64,000 bases of DNA from Eubacterium barkeri (GTDB lineage: Bacteria; Bacillota; Clostridia; Eubacteriales; Eubacteriaceae): the NCBI RefSeq assembly GCF_900107125.1, contig NZ_FNOU01000003.1:62001-126000 (forward strand), read 5' to 3'. Under the pieces are notes generated by a model. It was not told the origin of the DNA and did no database searches. It was given only the letters and a program-made list of their open reading frames with translations. The position numbers and the translations under genes are program-made. Positions 7,676 through 16,975 of this stretch are shown piece after piece (within the stretch, counting starts at the first letter, position 1; every line of letters begins with the position of its first letter).

Positions 7676-9175
7676 TTAAATCTCAGGGTGCATGCTCAAA
7701 TATTTCTGTAATGCGTCTAAATCCCCTTCATCAATAATGATTTCGGATTCCCCGCTATCCAGCAATACCTCATCCGGTAAAACCGTGATAATCGCATCTT
7801 CATAGTCCATGGGACGATGTGTTGCAATTCGGCGTTCGCGCTGCTCAATATCCGCCTGCCGTTTCGCCAGGTCAGCTTCCATCGAGTCCAAGTCGTCAAT
7901 CCGACTGTTAATTTGCTGGGATAAACGGATTAAATCATCCAAAACCTCATCCACCAGGTACTGCTTATTCACAATGGTTTGGAGTTTATCCCGAACGATA
8001 TTACCCGTTTCCGCAATTTCATCGTCCGAGGATAGGGTATCAATTTGTTCCAATTCCACTTTAAAGCTTTCCACTGCTTTTTTAAGGTTCGTCGTATCAC
8101 GACTGGATGTTCCCACCTCAGTCATCAAGCTACCCAGGCGGTTTTCCAACTCTGTCAAATCCGCAGCATCTGATGCTGGCACATCTTCCACCACATCCTC
8201 AGCGTCAAACAACGCCGATTCAACAGGAGTGCCCATTTCTACTTCTGATTCCAGCACCAACGGTTCTTCTGCCACATCCTCCGTTTCAAAGAAAACAGAA
8301 TCTCCGGCTTCATTGGTCTCTTCATCAAACAATACCGAGGCCTGTCCGTCTTCCATTGGCACTTTCTCTAGAACTGGTTCCTCCACCAATGTCTCAGGTG
8401 CGGTATCCATCGCCTCTTCTAATGATAATGGCGACTCTGAAATTTCCTCAGAGTCCTTGGAATTAGTGAAATCCACACTTTTCACTGCCGATAAATCAAT
8501 GATCCCTGTATCACTGGTTACCGCCAAATCATCAAAAAGGCTTTCTTCCAATTGTACAACCCCTACTGGTATTTCCTGGGTAATGGCAGATGGTGGTAAA
8601 TCCTCCAGAGAATCGCCCTCTTCAGCAATCATTTCTTCTTCCAAAACTGCTTGGGTATCTTCCCACTCTGCCGCATTAAGCTCATCAAAGAGTGAAGGCT
8701 CCTCCTCATCACTGGATAGTGCTGAGTAAATATCATCCAGCTCCCGTTCCTCGGCCTCACGATCCCGTCCGGACAGCCATGCCTTTTTTTCCTTCAAATC
8801 AGCAATGGGAACACCATAAAACTTTTGCCAAAGTAAATGCGCAACAACAACGAGAACAAGATCCGCGCCTGTATTAATAAATAATAAACGACTACTAACG
8901 CCAAAGGCCATCAGCATATCGACAAGGATAATGATCCCATTTGCAAGGAGAATGAAGATTGCGGCCGCCCAAAAACGCCGCGCTAATCCTGTAATATCAC
9001 CGATTCCCATGACCAGGATTTTAATTCCAACAAAAAAACCCGCAATGATCATCATATTCGTATCAAAACCACTTCCCATAAGGGATAATGCAATTGTGGT
9101 CCCAAAGGTTGTCAGTATCACTGCAACACAATCAAAAATTAATAATAAACCAAGTCTGTCACTATTTCCGCCCAT
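7676..9175 (-). CDS. membrane protein with acidic linker and C-terminal coiled coil, unknown function
   Basis: I do not recognise this 499-residue protein with confidence. The first 120 residues hold about four transmembrane segments, loosely like the membrane domain of some polysaccharide-synthesis proteins. Residues about 130-330 are very acidic and poor in structure, with many Glu, Asp, Ser and Leu-Phe-Asp repeats such as SLFDELN, SLFDDLA, VLFDEE and ALFDAED. From about 335 to 460 long heptad-like helices appear, with LTELENRLGSLMTEV and EADLAKRQADIEQRERR. The tail is again acidic. It sits 3 bp after the coiled-coil gene at 9179, so the two are translated together, and both diverge from an LCP ligase. 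The repeated LFD-type peptide could be a short docking motif, which is inference. Confidence 0.6.
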   Translation of the reverse strand: MGGNSDRLGLLLIFDCVAVILTTFGTTIALSLMGSGFDTNMMIIAGFFVGIKILVMGIGDITGLARRFWAAAIFILLANGIIILVDMLMAFGVSSRLLFINTGADLVLVVVAHLLWQKFYGVPIADLKEKKAWLSGRDREAEERELDDIYSALSSDEEEPSLFDELNAAEWEDTQAVLEEEMIAEEGDSLEDLPPSAITQEIPVGVVQLEESLFDDLAVTSDTGIIDLSAVKSVDFTNSKDSEEISESPLSLEEAMDTAPETLVEEPVLEKVPMEDGQASVLFDEETNEAGDSVFFETEDVAEEPLVLESEVEMGTPVESALFDAEDVVEDVPASDAADLTELENRLGSLMTEVGTSSRDTTNLKKAVESFKVELEQIDTLSSDDEIAETGNIVRDKLQTIVNKQYLVDEVLDDLIRLSQQINSRIDDLDSMEADLAKRQADIEQRERRIATHRPMDYEDAIITVLPDEVLLDSGESEIIIDEGDLDALQKYLSMHPEI

Positions 9176-9178
9176 CTG

Positions 9179-9646
9179 CTACTCCTCTTCGTTTCCATTA
9201 TCGGTCTGGGATTCTGGATTAGATTCTGATGCATCCGCCAACTGCGGTAAAGCCGCCCCCAAGGAACCTGCCAATAAATCAGTATCCTTAATCATTTCTT
9301 CCATTTCACGAATTTTATCATACTCCTGACGAAGAATGGCTTCCCGGCGGCTCAGCACCGCCTCCCGTTCCTTCAGATTATTGAAAATATCCTTAAGGGA
9401 CGATAAAATGGCCTGCACTTCAGCCTCACGCCGTTCCACATCCTCCAGCTTTTGAATAAAATCCTGGGAATCCCCGTCACTGGGGTCCACCTGTTTCGGC
9501 GTTGTATCCGCTGAAGCCTCTTCCCCCATCAAATCCTTCAGCAGTGCATCCTTCTCAAAGATTTGTTGCTCAATTGCATCTTTCGGTGATTGTCCGACTC
9601 CACCTTCCATTCCATATCCACGGCTCGTATCTTTCATTTCAGCCAC
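9179..9646 (-). CDS. small coiled-coil protein of unknown function
   Basis: A 155-residue soluble protein without signal peptide or membrane helix. A long coiled coil spans about residues 55-120 (QKLEDVERREAEVQAIL, EREAVLSRREAILRQEY), rich in Arg-Glu pairs much like the C-terminal coiled coil of the next gene, ADLAKRQADIEQRERR. Both ends are low in complexity and acidic. It is the first gene of a two-gene operon with the membrane protein at 7676 and is divergent from the LCP gene at 9822. Likely it forms a complex with its membrane partner through the coiled coils, which is inference from adjacency and sequence type. No database family is claimed. Confidence 0.6.
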   Translation of the reverse strand: MAEMKDTSRGYGMEGGVGQSPKDAIEQQIFEKDALLKDLMGEEASADTTPKQVDPSDGDSQDFIQKLEDVERREAEVQAILSSLKDIFNNLKEREAVLSRREAILRQEYDKIREMEEMIKDTDLLAGSLGAALPQLADASESNPESQTDNGNEEE

Positions 9647-9695
9647 TCCCTACTTTATTCTATATTTCAAAAATCTCGTATCATTTCAAGTAATC

Positions 9696-9713
9696 TCTGC
9701 TTATTATAGCAGA
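9696..9713 (-). promoter_or_regulatory. promoter of the coiled-coil operon, -10 inside a hairpin
   Basis: TATAAT on the minus strand (9708-9703) is enclosed in a perfect 6-bp inverted repeat, TCTGCT/AGCAGA. The -35 is weak. The symmetry could be a repressor site. Confidence 0.45.
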
Positions 9714-9773
9714 AATGGGCATAAATGTATAACATCTTTCGGAAAAAACTCACGTCAAACCATTGAATTATGG

Positions 9774-9779
9774 TATAAT
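9774..9779 (+). promoter_or_regulatory. -10 element of the LCP-gtrA operon
   Basis: A perfect TATAAT 43 bp upstream of the LCP start; no convincing -35 element is visible, so it may need an activator. Confidence 0.45.
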
Positions 9780-9821
9780 GTTCAATATTTTAAAAAATCA
9801 TTAAAAAAGCGAGGTAATCAT

Positions 9822-11168
9822 TTGGATTATTCCAGGAAACAGAAACAAAACCCAAATCAGGCACCCGGTGATTATCGCAACGTCGCCAAACCTCAGAAGA
9901 GAACGGCATCGGGAAAAGCTACCAAAACCTTACAAACAACTCAACGGATATCCTCTTCCCAGGATCGCCATACACAGCAAACAGCAGCAGAGCAAGCTGC
10001 AGCTGCCCGTTCCCGACAAAAACGGCTGGCACGACAACAAGCCAAACAATCCTCCAAAACGACGGCAAGCCGTAAGTCCTCCAAGGAACCGCAGCGCACA
10101 AATTTCAGCTCTCCCCCTCAACGACCAACCCCACCGCCTAAAAAGAAAAAAAAGCTCAGTCCCTTTAAAAAACGGGTCATTCTTGTGGTTCTTCTTCTTT
10201 TAGTCGGTTCGACGGCCTACGCAGCTTTTCAGATTATGGGAAACCTGAACAAGGATCTTTCCTCCCAGGATTTAAGCAAATATGGGATTAGTTCAAGCGC
10301 CGCCAGCATCGCCCAGGATCATCGCATTGTCAATGTTGCCATCTTCGGAGTGGATGGACGGGAAGATGTCGAAGGCGAGCGCTCCGACTCAACGATGATT
10401 GCCACCGCTGATTTTGAGCACGGTGGCATCAAAATCACGTCCCTCATGCGGGATACCTATGTTTCTATCGATGCTGAAAATGACTTTGATAAATTAAATG
10501 CAGCTTATGCTCTGGGTGGCCCAACCACCGCACTCAAAACCATCAATCAGAATTTCGATACGGCCATCACAGATTATTTAGTCGTCGATTTTACCTGTAT
10601 GGTTGAAATGGTCAATGCCGTTGGCGGTGTCACCGTGGATATCACCTCGGAGGATGAGCTTTATTGGCTCAATCAGTATCTAATGGATGTTAATGACAAG
10701 GTCAAGACCAGTTCTCCCGATGTGTCTGGTACCGGAAGCCAACTCCTTGACGGCAGCCAGGCCCTGGCCTATTGCAGAATCCGATATGTTGGTAATGGTG
10801 ATTTTGATCGGACCCAGCGTCAGCGCACGGTCTTCGAACAAGTCATTAATAAAGCCATGAGCCTGAATCCCATTGCCCAGTACAGCCTGATCCAGTCCGT
10901 GATGCCTTACGTCAAAACCTCTTTGAGTTTCAATGAGATTCTAAAATATGCTGGTAATGCCATGCTTCTCCGTAATCGGTCCATCCAGCAAAAACAAATT
11001 CCAACAGAAGACTATGTGGAAACCGGTTATCTCGGCGATGTTTCCTATGTTTTCCCCGTTACCCTGGTGGATAATATTAAGGTGTTATATAATTTTATTT
11101 ATGAGATCAACTATACACCTTCATCGGAGGCACAGCAGATTAGTGAAGAGATTCAAGATGTGTGGTAA
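9822..11168 (+). CDS. LytR-CpsA-Psr (LCP) family wall-polymer ligase, basic N-terminal extension
   Basis: LCP enzymes move undecaprenyl-linked glycopolymers to peptidoglycan on the outer face of the membrane. This 448-residue protein has an unusually long cytoplasmic N-terminus (about 115 residues) rich in Lys, Gln, Arg and Pro, ending in a run of lysines, then one membrane helix (about 118-140) and the LCP domain (about 165-360). Key motifs are NVAIFGVDGREDVEGERSDS, SLMRDTYVSI, NAAYALGG and RIRYVGNGDFDRTQRQR with the lipid-phosphate-binding Arg residues. TTG at 9822 is the start, with GCGAGG 8 bases upstream. It is followed directly by gtrA and has a close paralog at 39411 on the far side of the polysaccharide region. 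Confidence 0.9.
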   Translation: MDYSRKQKQNPNQAPGDYRNVAKPQKRTASGKATKTLQTTQRISSSQDRHTQQTAAEQAAAARSRQKRLARQQAKQSSKTTASRKSSKEPQRTNFSSPPQRPTPPPKKKKKLSPFKKRVILVVLLLLVGSTAYAAFQIMGNLNKDLSSQDLSKYGISSSAASIAQDHRIVNVAIFGVDGREDVEGERSDSTMIATADFEHGGIKITSLMRDTYVSIDAENDFDKLNAAYALGGPTTALKTINQNFDTAITDYLVVDFTCMVEMVNAVGGVTVDITSEDELYWLNQYLMDVNDKVKTSSPDVSGTGSQLLDGSQALAYCRIRYVGNGDFDRTQRQRTVFEQVINKAMSLNPIAQYSLIQSVMPYVKTSLSFNEILKYAGNAMLLRNRSIQQKQIPTEDYVETGYLGDVSYVFPVTLVDNIKVLYNFIYEINYTPSSEAQQISEEIQDVW

Positions 11169-11579
11169 ATGGAGAATTTAATTCGTTTTATAAAAAGTGA
11201 ACGCTTCAAAGAAATCTTTCGTTTTGGGATTACCGGGGGCCTGAGTTTTGTGGTTGATTACGGCCTCCTATACCTTCTTACAGAGTTCGGCGGGCTCAAT
11301 TACCTGCTTTCTTCTGGAATTAGTTTCACCGTATCCGTGGTGGTCAACTACTTTCTTTGCATTTTATGGGTATTCGAAGGCGCCCAGGAAAAACAAAAGA
11401 GTACCAAATCCGTGGTACTCTTTGTGGGTTCCAGTATTGTAGGCCTCTTCATCAATCAGATTTTGATGTGGTTCTTTGTTGAAATTATTTTGATGTACTA
11501 TATGTTCGCTAAAATCATCGCAACCATCATTGTCATGGTGTGGAATTATGTAATGAAGCGGAAGGCGATTGTGGATTAA
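11169..11579 (+). CDS. GtrA-family membrane protein (putative lipid-sugar flippase)
   Basis: A 136-residue protein with four transmembrane helices. RFGITGGLSFVVDYGLLYLL and the following FTVSVVVNYFLCILWVF fit the GtrA family well. In GtrA/GtrB/GtrII systems this small protein is thought to flip an undecaprenyl-phosphate-linked sugar made by GtrB, which a GtrII-like transferase then uses outside the cell. Here GtrB-like enzymes are at 16007 and 11585 and a GtrII-like protein at 18082, so all three parts are present though split over both strands. Its ATG directly follows the LCP stop codon, so they are co-translated. Convergent with the glycosyltransferase ending at 11585. Confidence 0.85.
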   Translation: MENLIRFIKSERFKEIFRFGITGGLSFVVDYGLLYLLTEFGGLNYLLSSGISFTVSVVVNYFLCILWVFEGAQEKQKSTKSVVLFVGSSIVGLFINQILMWFFVEIILMYYMFAKIIATIIVMVWNYVMKRKAIVD

Positions 11580-11584
11580 AGCAC

Positions 11585-12514
11585 CTACTCCCCCCTCGTC
11601 CAGTATGAGAGACTATTTAAAAACCGTTCAAAATTTTGGGTGTGCTGCTTCTTGAGCACACTCAAAATTACCCCACAAAAGAAATTGATAACGGCAATAA
11701 TGGCAACGGCACTAATCACAATAAGGGTCGGGTACTTCTCGACAAGCCCTGTTTTCATAAAACTATTCATAATTGGAATAAAAAAACATAGGCAAACTAA
11801 AATCATCATCGCACTGATACTCGAGAAAAAAGCAAAGGGCTTTGTATCTCTGAACAGTCCAAAAATCGTTCGGATCACCCGCAGTCCATCGGTGTAAGTA
11901 TTCAGCTTCGACTCACTTCCCTCTGGACGATCCCGATAATCAATGGGAATTTCTAAAATTTGAAAATTAGCGTCTAAAGCAAAGATCGTCATCTCGGTCT
12001 CGATTTCAAATCCCTTTGAAATAACGGGAAAGGATTTGACGAACTCTCGGCTGAATCCCCGTAACCCCGTCATAATATCTGTTACATCCGCTTTAAATAA
12101 GGTATTGATCATTTTTCGGACAAGAATATTTCCAATATTGTGAAATGGTCGCTTATTCTCTGTAAAATAGGTGGAAGAAAGCCGATCCCCGATGACCATA
12201 TCTGCCCTTTTACCGACAATGGCATCTTCAATTTGCGGACCATATTTTGCCGGATAGGTATCATCTCCATCCGTCATAATATAACAATCTGCATCAATCT
12301 CCCGGAACATCCGACGCACTACATTGCCTTTTCCCTGCTTGTACTCATATCGGACGATTGCTCCCGCTTCCCGGGCAATTTCATCGGTTCCATCGGTCGA
12401 ATTATTATCATAAACATAGATCACCGCATTCGGCATCGATTTTTTAAAATCTTTGATAACTTTTTCAATTGTTTTTGCCTCGTTATAACACGGGATTAGA
12501 ATCGCTGTTTTCAT
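11585..12514 (-). CDS. family 2 glycosyltransferase with C-terminal membrane helices
   Basis: A 309-residue GT-A enzyme of the DPM1-like group. ILIPCYNEAKTIEKVIKDF at the N-terminus, IYVYDNNSTDGTDE, the DGDDTYPA metal-binding site and TGLRGFSREF all fit. Two C-terminal hydrophobic segments (about 230-290) anchor it in the membrane, as in polyprenyl-phosphate sugar transferases. Probably it transfers a sugar from a nucleotide to undecaprenyl phosphate, or modifies a lipid-linked glycan; the sugar is unknown. It overlaps the DUF2304 gene by 4 bp, and DUF2304 proteins commonly accompany such enzymes. It ends only 5 bp from the convergent gtrA stop, with no terminator between. Confidence 0.87.
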   Translation of the reverse strand: MKTAILIPCYNEAKTIEKVIKDFKKSMPNAVIYVYDNNSTDGTDEIAREAGAIVRYEYKQGKGNVVRRMFREIDADCYIMTDGDDTYPAKYGPQIEDAIVGKRADMVIGDRLSSTYFTENKRPFHNIGNILVRKMINTLFKADVTDIMTGLRGFSREFVKSFPVISKGFEIETEMTIFALDANFQILEIPIDYRDRPEGSESKLNTYTDGLRVIRTIFGLFRDTKPFAFFSSISAMMILVCLCFFIPIMNSFMKTGLVEKYPTLIVISAVAIIAVINFFCGVILSVLKKQHTQNFERFLNSLSYWTRGE

Positions 12515-12873
12515 TGGGGTTTTTCCTGTTTTTCTAATTCCCGTACCCTTTTTTCTAGTAGAGCCACAGCTTGTATCAACCGCCTCGATTTGGCATTGAG
12601 ATGCGAAACAATTGCCGTTAGCGATAATAATATCAACAGAACAAACATAGCTTCAATCACAAAAACAACATTAACAGGATCGATCACCCCTATGAACCTT
12701 GCCAATTGGTTAATAATTTCAGGAAAAACAGCTATGATTAACATAACCAAAGCAGAAATGAGCCAAACCAGAGTATATCTAAGATTTAGATTTTTTTTAC
12801 GAAGCATATTTATAATAATTGCCAAATATATGAAAATTGCTATGACTAAAAAAACTCGCAAACTAGTATTCAT
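12511..12873 (-). CDS. DUF2304-family small membrane protein
   Basis: A 120-residue protein with three hydrophobic helices (about 5-24, 33-52, 68-88) and a charged C-terminal helix rich in Arg, Glu and Lys. RYTLVWLISALVMLIIAVFPEI is characteristic of DUF2304. The function is not known; in many genomes these genes lie between two family 2 glycosyltransferases, exactly as here, with 4-bp ATGA overlaps on both sides. A helper role for a membrane glycosyltransferase is inferred from this arrangement. Confidence 0.82.
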   Translation of the reverse strand: MNTSLRVFLVIAIFIYLAIIINMLRKKNLNLRYTLVWLISALVMLIIAVFPEIINQLARFIGVIDPVNVVFVIEAMFVLLILLSLTAIVSHLNAKSRRLIQAVALLEKRVRELEKQEKPQ

Positions 12874-13601
12874 TTTTTTCCTCCCTTCCTTTTGTCACCA
12901 ATAATTCCCAGTCGGTAAATAATAATAGCCAATGATACTTTAATCATATAGTAAATCGACTTAAATGCATTTATCGAAGATTCTCCACCTTGTCTTTCCT
13001 GCATTACAACGGGAACTTCTTGAATCTTAAAGCCGTTTAACACTGTGGCAATGATTGCCTCTGGCTCTGGATAATCCTGTGCATAATCTTTTGCAAAAAA
13101 AGAGGTTAACTCCTTGGATGTCGCTCTAAAACCACTAGTTGTATCAGTTATTTTCACACCACAACAAAATTGGATTAACTTTTTCAAAAAAACAATTCCA
13201 GCTCGGCGCATTGCCGATGACTGAAAACCATCCTTGGTAATGAAACGCGATCCTATTACCATATCTGCTTGTCCTTTCAACAGGGGTTGTATCAATATCT
13301 CTAAATATTCAGGATCATGTTGACCGTCACCATCCATCTGAATGGCAATATCATAATCGTTCTCAACAGCATACCGATAACCGGATTGCACTCCCCCACC
13401 AATTCCCAAATTAACGGGCAAGGTTAAATATGCAAAATCATTCTCTTTGCATATTCGCTCCGTTTGATCTGTAGAACAATCATTAATAATAATGTAATCC
13501 ACTTGAGGTACACATTTCTTAAGATTCTTAATCACTAACTCAATTGATTCTTCCTCATTGTATGCAGGAACAATTACTAAAATTTTTTTATCATTTATCA
13601 T
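12870..13601 (-). CDS. family 2 glycosyltransferase (polyprenyl-phosphate sugar transferase-like)
   Basis: A soluble GT-A enzyme of about 243 residues. ILVIVPAYNEEESIELVIKN, DYIIINDCSTDQTE, the metal site MDGDGQHDPEY and GSRFITKDGFQSSAMRRAG are typical of DPM1/GtrB-like transferases, but it lacks the C-terminal membrane pair. The ATG at 13601 is preferred over an in-frame TTG at 13646 because the conserved domain begins six residues later and AGGAG lies upstream, though at a long spacing. It is the first gene of the three-gene block with DUF2304 and the membrane glycosyltransferase. Its donor and acceptor cannot be read from sequence. Confidence 0.85.
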   Translation of the reverse strand: MINDKKILVIVPAYNEEESIELVIKNLKKCVPQVDYIIINDCSTDQTERICKENDFAYLTLPVNLGIGGGVQSGYRYAVENDYDIAIQMDGDGQHDPEYLEILIQPLLKGQADMVIGSRFITKDGFQSSAMRRAGIVFLKKLIQFCCGVKITDTTSGFRATSKELTSFFAKDYAQDYPEPEAIIATVLNGFKIQEVPVVMQERQGGESSINAFKSIYYMIKVSLAIIIYRLGIIGDKRKGGKK

Positions 13602-13736
13602 TTTACCACGTTTTCTCCTGACTTTTTTGTAGAAGTATCTCGTCAATTCCTTTTTAAAATTAGATTTGATTCATAGAATATTGTCCAGATGATTAATGAG
13701 TAGCCCATCTTTTTAAGAGTATATTCTGTCATCCTC

Positions 13737-15134
13737 CTAATACCCATTCTTAAAAACCGCCGCCGGCGTCATAAATAATATTTTCACATCAAACCACGGC
13801 GTCCACTTTTCGATGTATTCAATATCACATCGGATTCGTGGCTCAATATCTGTATCTCCCCGCCAACCATTCACCTGAGCCCATCCAGTAAGACCAGGGC
13901 GCACGTGATGCTTAATCATATATTTGGGGATCTCGTCCTTAAACTTACTCACATAAAAGGGACGTTCCGGGCGGGGACCGACAATACTCATATCCCCTTT
14001 AAGCACATTAATCAGCTGTGGCAGCTCATCAATACTTGTTTTTCGGATAAAAGACCCAAACTTCGTCTTCCGGGGATCATCCTCAGTGGTCCACACCGTA
14101 TTTCCAACCTCTGGCATATCATTTCGCATCGACCGAAATTTATAAATTTCGAAATTCCTTCGATTCATGCCCACGCGCACCTGCTTATAAATAATCGGGC
14201 CCGGCGACGTCAGCTTTACCAAAATTGCCGTCACCAATAGTAACGGGGACAACACAATCAAAACAAGTAGAGAGAATAGAATATCGAACAACCGCTTGAT
14301 AAATTTATTAAAGGGCTCATCCAGAGGAATATATCGTGTATTAATAAGCGGAATCCCATCCAGCTCATCAAAGGCAGGCTTGGAGCCCTGGACCAAGTTA
14401 AAATAATCCGGAATAATCTGGGTCTTGATCCCTTGGTATTCACATTTGTCAATCACCTCATCAATTCGGCGATAGCTGGTGTTTGGCAGAGCGATTACCA
14501 CTTCATCCACGCGGTATTCCTCAAGGATTTCATTCATCTCCCGGGTCGATCCTAGGATTGGTACCCCCTCTTTCTCGCTTTTGGGATAATAATCATCGAC
14601 AAAGCCACAGATTTTATAGCCAAGCTGGCGATCGTTCATCACCTTCACAGCAAAGCGTTGCCCAAGGGCACCGGCCCCCACGATGATGATGTACTTAATA
14701 TTAAAGCCACGCTCCCGCATGCTTCTTAAAATCTTTCGAATGATTCCTCGCTCAGCCGATACTAAAACCACAGAGAAAATATAGAACAGCCCCAGCATAT
14801 ATCGGGAAAAATGAATGCTTTTTCCCGTGTATAAAAATGCCAATAGAATCAAAATCCCAATGGTATTTGCTAAAATAATCTCCTGACATTCCTTGGTAAA
14901 ACGCTGCTTTCGATAGGGTTTATACAGTCCAAAGATAAGGAATAAAACCAGGTAGACGGGTACCACAAAGGTCAGCAATGCCATATAGGCTTCAAAACGC
15001 AGGGTCCGTATACCATCATTAAAAAAAGGCGATGCAAACCGAATATACCAAGCTAACAGCAGTGCGCCACTGACCACAAGCATATCTGCTAAAACCTGGA
15101 GAAAATTAAAAAAATGTTGGTTACTTTTAATCAT
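13737..15134 (-). CDS. polyprenyl-phosphate hexose-1-phosphate transferase (WcaJ/WbaP type)
   Basis: The likely initiating enzyme of a surface glycan: it places a sugar-1-phosphate on undecaprenyl phosphate. The 465 residues show four N-terminal membrane helices (about 10-110), a central CoA-binding-like NAD fold ([17 protein letters not shown], about 145-240) and the C-terminal sugar transferase domain. In that last domain [40 protein letters not shown], the [22 protein letters not shown] motif and [12 protein letters not shown] are all present. AAGGAGGTGGACTC supports the ATG at 15134. Glucose or galactose is typical for WcaJ/WbaP; which one is used here is unknown. It heads the group with the glycosyltransferase at 15147 just upstream. 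Confidence 0.93.
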   Translation of the reverse strand: MIKSNQHFFNFLQVLADMLVVSGALLLAWYIRFASPFFNDGIRTLRFEAYMALLTFVVPVYLVLFLIFGLYKPYRKQRFTKECQEIILANTIGILILLAFLYTGKSIHFSRYMLGLFYIFSVVLVSAERGIIRKILRSMRERGFNIKYIIIVGAGALGQRFAVKVMNDRQLGYKICGFVDDYYPKSEKEGVPILGSTREMNEILEEYRVDEVVIALPNTSYRRIDEVIDKCEYQGIKTQIIPDYFNLVQGSKPAFDELDGIPLINTRYIPLDEPFNKFIKRLFDILFSLLVLIVLSPLLLVTAILVKLTSPGPIIYKQVRVGMNRRNFEIYKFRSMRNDMPEVGNTVWTTEDDPRKTKFGSFIRKTSIDELPQLINVLKGDMSIVGPRPERPFYVSKFKDEIPKYMIKHHVRPGLTGWAQVNGWRGDTDIEPRIRCDIEYIEKWTPWFDVKILFMTPAAVFKNGY

Positions 15135-15146
15135 GAGTCCACCTCC

Positions 15147-16004
15147 TTATCGATTTCGCCAAAGGGCAAGTTTTTTCATCACCTGGGTTCCCCACAAGAC
15201 GACATTGGTGGTCAGAGGATTATACTTTCCTCGATAGTGCTTTTGATAAAAAATCCCCATGGAATCATAAAAAGCCTCAATGGTTTTGGGGTTCCGTTTT
15301 CCAATCCCACTGGCCTTTTTATAATGAAAAATCCGCACATTCGGATAATAGATAATCTGAAAACCCGCTTTTTTAATCCGATAGCACCAATCCACATCCT
15401 CACCATACATAAAATAGTCTTCATCCAAAAGGCCAACTGCATCAATAGCCTGGCGACTCACCATCATAAAGGCCCCCATAATGCAATCAACCGAACAGAT
15501 TTTATCCTCATTGACAAAGGTAAGGTTGTACTCTCCAAAACGTTTGCTTTTAGGGAAGCGTTTGTCCAGCTTCAGGGAATGATAGATCCCATTCGCCGGT
15601 GTGGGAAAACTCCGTTTGCAGGCCATATCCAAAGCCCCCGATTCCAAAAGAACTTTGCATCCCAAAGCCCCAACATGTCGATGATTTCTCATAAACGCTA
15701 ACACATCACCAATGGTATTGCCCTCCACAATTGTATCGGAATTCAGCAGCAAAATAAAATCCGCCACCGAGCCGCGTATTCCCATATTATTGGCCTTGGA
15801 AAATCCAAGATTCTCAGAGTTCTTGATGATTTTCACCTGTGGATAGTGCCCCTCGATTTCTTCAATACTGCCATCCTCCGATGCATTGTCCACTACGATG
15901 ACCTCAAAATCGATCCCTTTCATATTGGCTTCATAAATGGAATCCAGACAGTTTGATGTCAGCTCCAGGGTTTTATAATTAACGATGATGATTGATAAAT
16001 CCAT
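15147..16004 (-). CDS. family 2 glycosyltransferase (rhamnosyltransferase-like)
   Basis: A 285-residue GT-A enzyme with DLSIIIVNYKTLELTSNCLD, EVIVVDNASEDGS, the FILLLNSDTIV metal site and YFMYGEDVDWCYR. This set of motifs is the WbbL-like group that includes many rhamnosyltransferases, and a dTDP-rhamnose pathway is encoded at 35.8-39.2 kb, so rhamnose is a reasonable donor, by inference. GAGGTAAAG precedes the ATG. It lies 12 bp from the sugar-phosphate transferase gene and 2 bp from the next glycosyltransferase, in one operon. Confidence 0.87.
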   Translation of the reverse strand: MDLSIIIVNYKTLELTSNCLDSIYEANMKGIDFEVIVVDNASEDGSIEEIEGHYPQVKIIKNSENLGFSKANNMGIRGSVADFILLLNSDTIVEGNTIGDVLAFMRNHRHVGALGCKVLLESGALDMACKRSFPTPANGIYHSLKLDKRFPKSKRFGEYNLTFVNEDKICSVDCIMGAFMMVSRQAIDAVGLLDEDYFMYGEDVDWCYRIKKAGFQIIYYPNVRIFHYKKASGIGKRNPKTIEAFYDSMGIFYQKHYRGKYNPLTTNVVLWGTQVMKKLALWRNR

Positions 16005-16006
16005 CT

Positions 16007-16975
16007 TTACCTCATTTCCGATTGCGTTAATGTTTCGCTTTTGCTTTTAATAATATAGATAGGGCGTCCCTTTGTCTCCAAATATGTTTTTGCCAAATAT
16101 TGCCCGAGAATCCCAATACAAAAAAGTTGCACTCCCCCAATAAAAAGCACAATACACACGAGTGAAGGATATCCTGCAACAGGATCCCCCCAAATCAAGG
16201 TTTTTGCGATGAAGAAACCTATTAAACCGATGGCCAGCAGACAGAGAATAAACCCCATTACCGAAGCCAAGGACAGAGGCACCGTTGAGTAGGCAACCAC
16301 ACCATCCAGGGAATACAAGAAAAGATGCCAAAAGGACCATTTGGTTTCTCCCGTCACACGCTGTCTATTTTCATATTCCAGCCATTTCGTCTCAAAGCCA
16401 ACCCAGCTAAAAATCCCCTTTGTAAAGCGATTGTATTCTTTTACGGACAAAACAGCCTCAACAACATCGCGCGTCATCAACCGATAATCCCGGGCCCCAT
16501 CAACAATGGTCATCTTTGACATGCGATTCAGTACGTGATAATAGCGCCGCGCAAAAAAAGAACGAATGAAAGGTTCTCCTTTACGGGATACACGCCTGGC
16601 TGCCACACAATCATATCCTTCTGCGACAATGCCCAAATACATCTCGAACAAAAGCTCCGGCGGGTCCTGAAGATCCACATCCATCACCGCAACAAAATTA
16701 CCCGATGCATGGGACAATCCCGCCAGAATCGCCGCTTCTTTTCCAAAATTTCGGGAAAAACTCAAAAATTGTATCGCGCCATCTTCTTCAGCTAGTGTTT
16801 TTAAAATATTGATGGTCCCGTCACAAGAGCCATCGTCGACAAAAAGTAGTGTGATTTCAACGCCAAACTCAGTACTAAATTGAGAGCGAATCGAATTCAT
16901 CGCCTTGTAAAAGCAATGAATCGTTTTTGCTTCATTATAACAGGGGACCACTACCGTGAGCCGTTGATTATTCAT
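16007..16975 (-). CDS. GtrB-like membrane glycosyltransferase
   Basis: A 322-residue polyprenyl-phosphate glycosyltransferase of the GtrB/ArnC/DPM-like type. TVVVPCYNEAKTIHCFYKAM, LLFVDDGSCDGT, the MDVDLQDPPE metal site and GARDYRLMTRDVV are clear, followed by two C-terminal membrane helices (about 235-290). Proteins like this load glucose or another hexose onto undecaprenyl phosphate, and GtrA then flips the product. A GtrA gene is at 11169 and a GtrII-like transferase at 18082. It overlaps the next glycosyltransferase by 4 bp (ATGA). The sugar is unknown. Confidence 0.88.
   Translation of the reverse strand: MNNQRLTVVVPCYNEAKTIHCFYKAMNSIRSQFSTEFGVEITLLFVDDGSCDGTINILKTLAEEDGAIQFLSFSRNFGKEAAILAGLSHASGNFVAVMDVDLQDPPELLFEMYLGIVAEGYDCVAARRVSRKGEPFIRSFFARRYYHVLNRMSKMTIVDGARDYRLMTRDVVEAVLSVKEYNRFTKGIFSWVGFETKWLEYENRQRVTGETKWSFWHLFLYSLDGVVAYSTVPLSLASVMGFILCLLAIGLIGFFIAKTLIWGDPVAGYPSLVCIVLFIGGVQLFCIGILGQYLAKTYLETKGRPIYIIKSKSETLTQSEMR

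Noticed and set aside
7809-8729. A long 306-codon plus-strand frame, very Ser-rich
   Set aside because: It is antisense to the acidic, Glu/Asp/Ser-rich part of the 7676 gene; the bias creates an open mirror frame, and it has no ribosome site.
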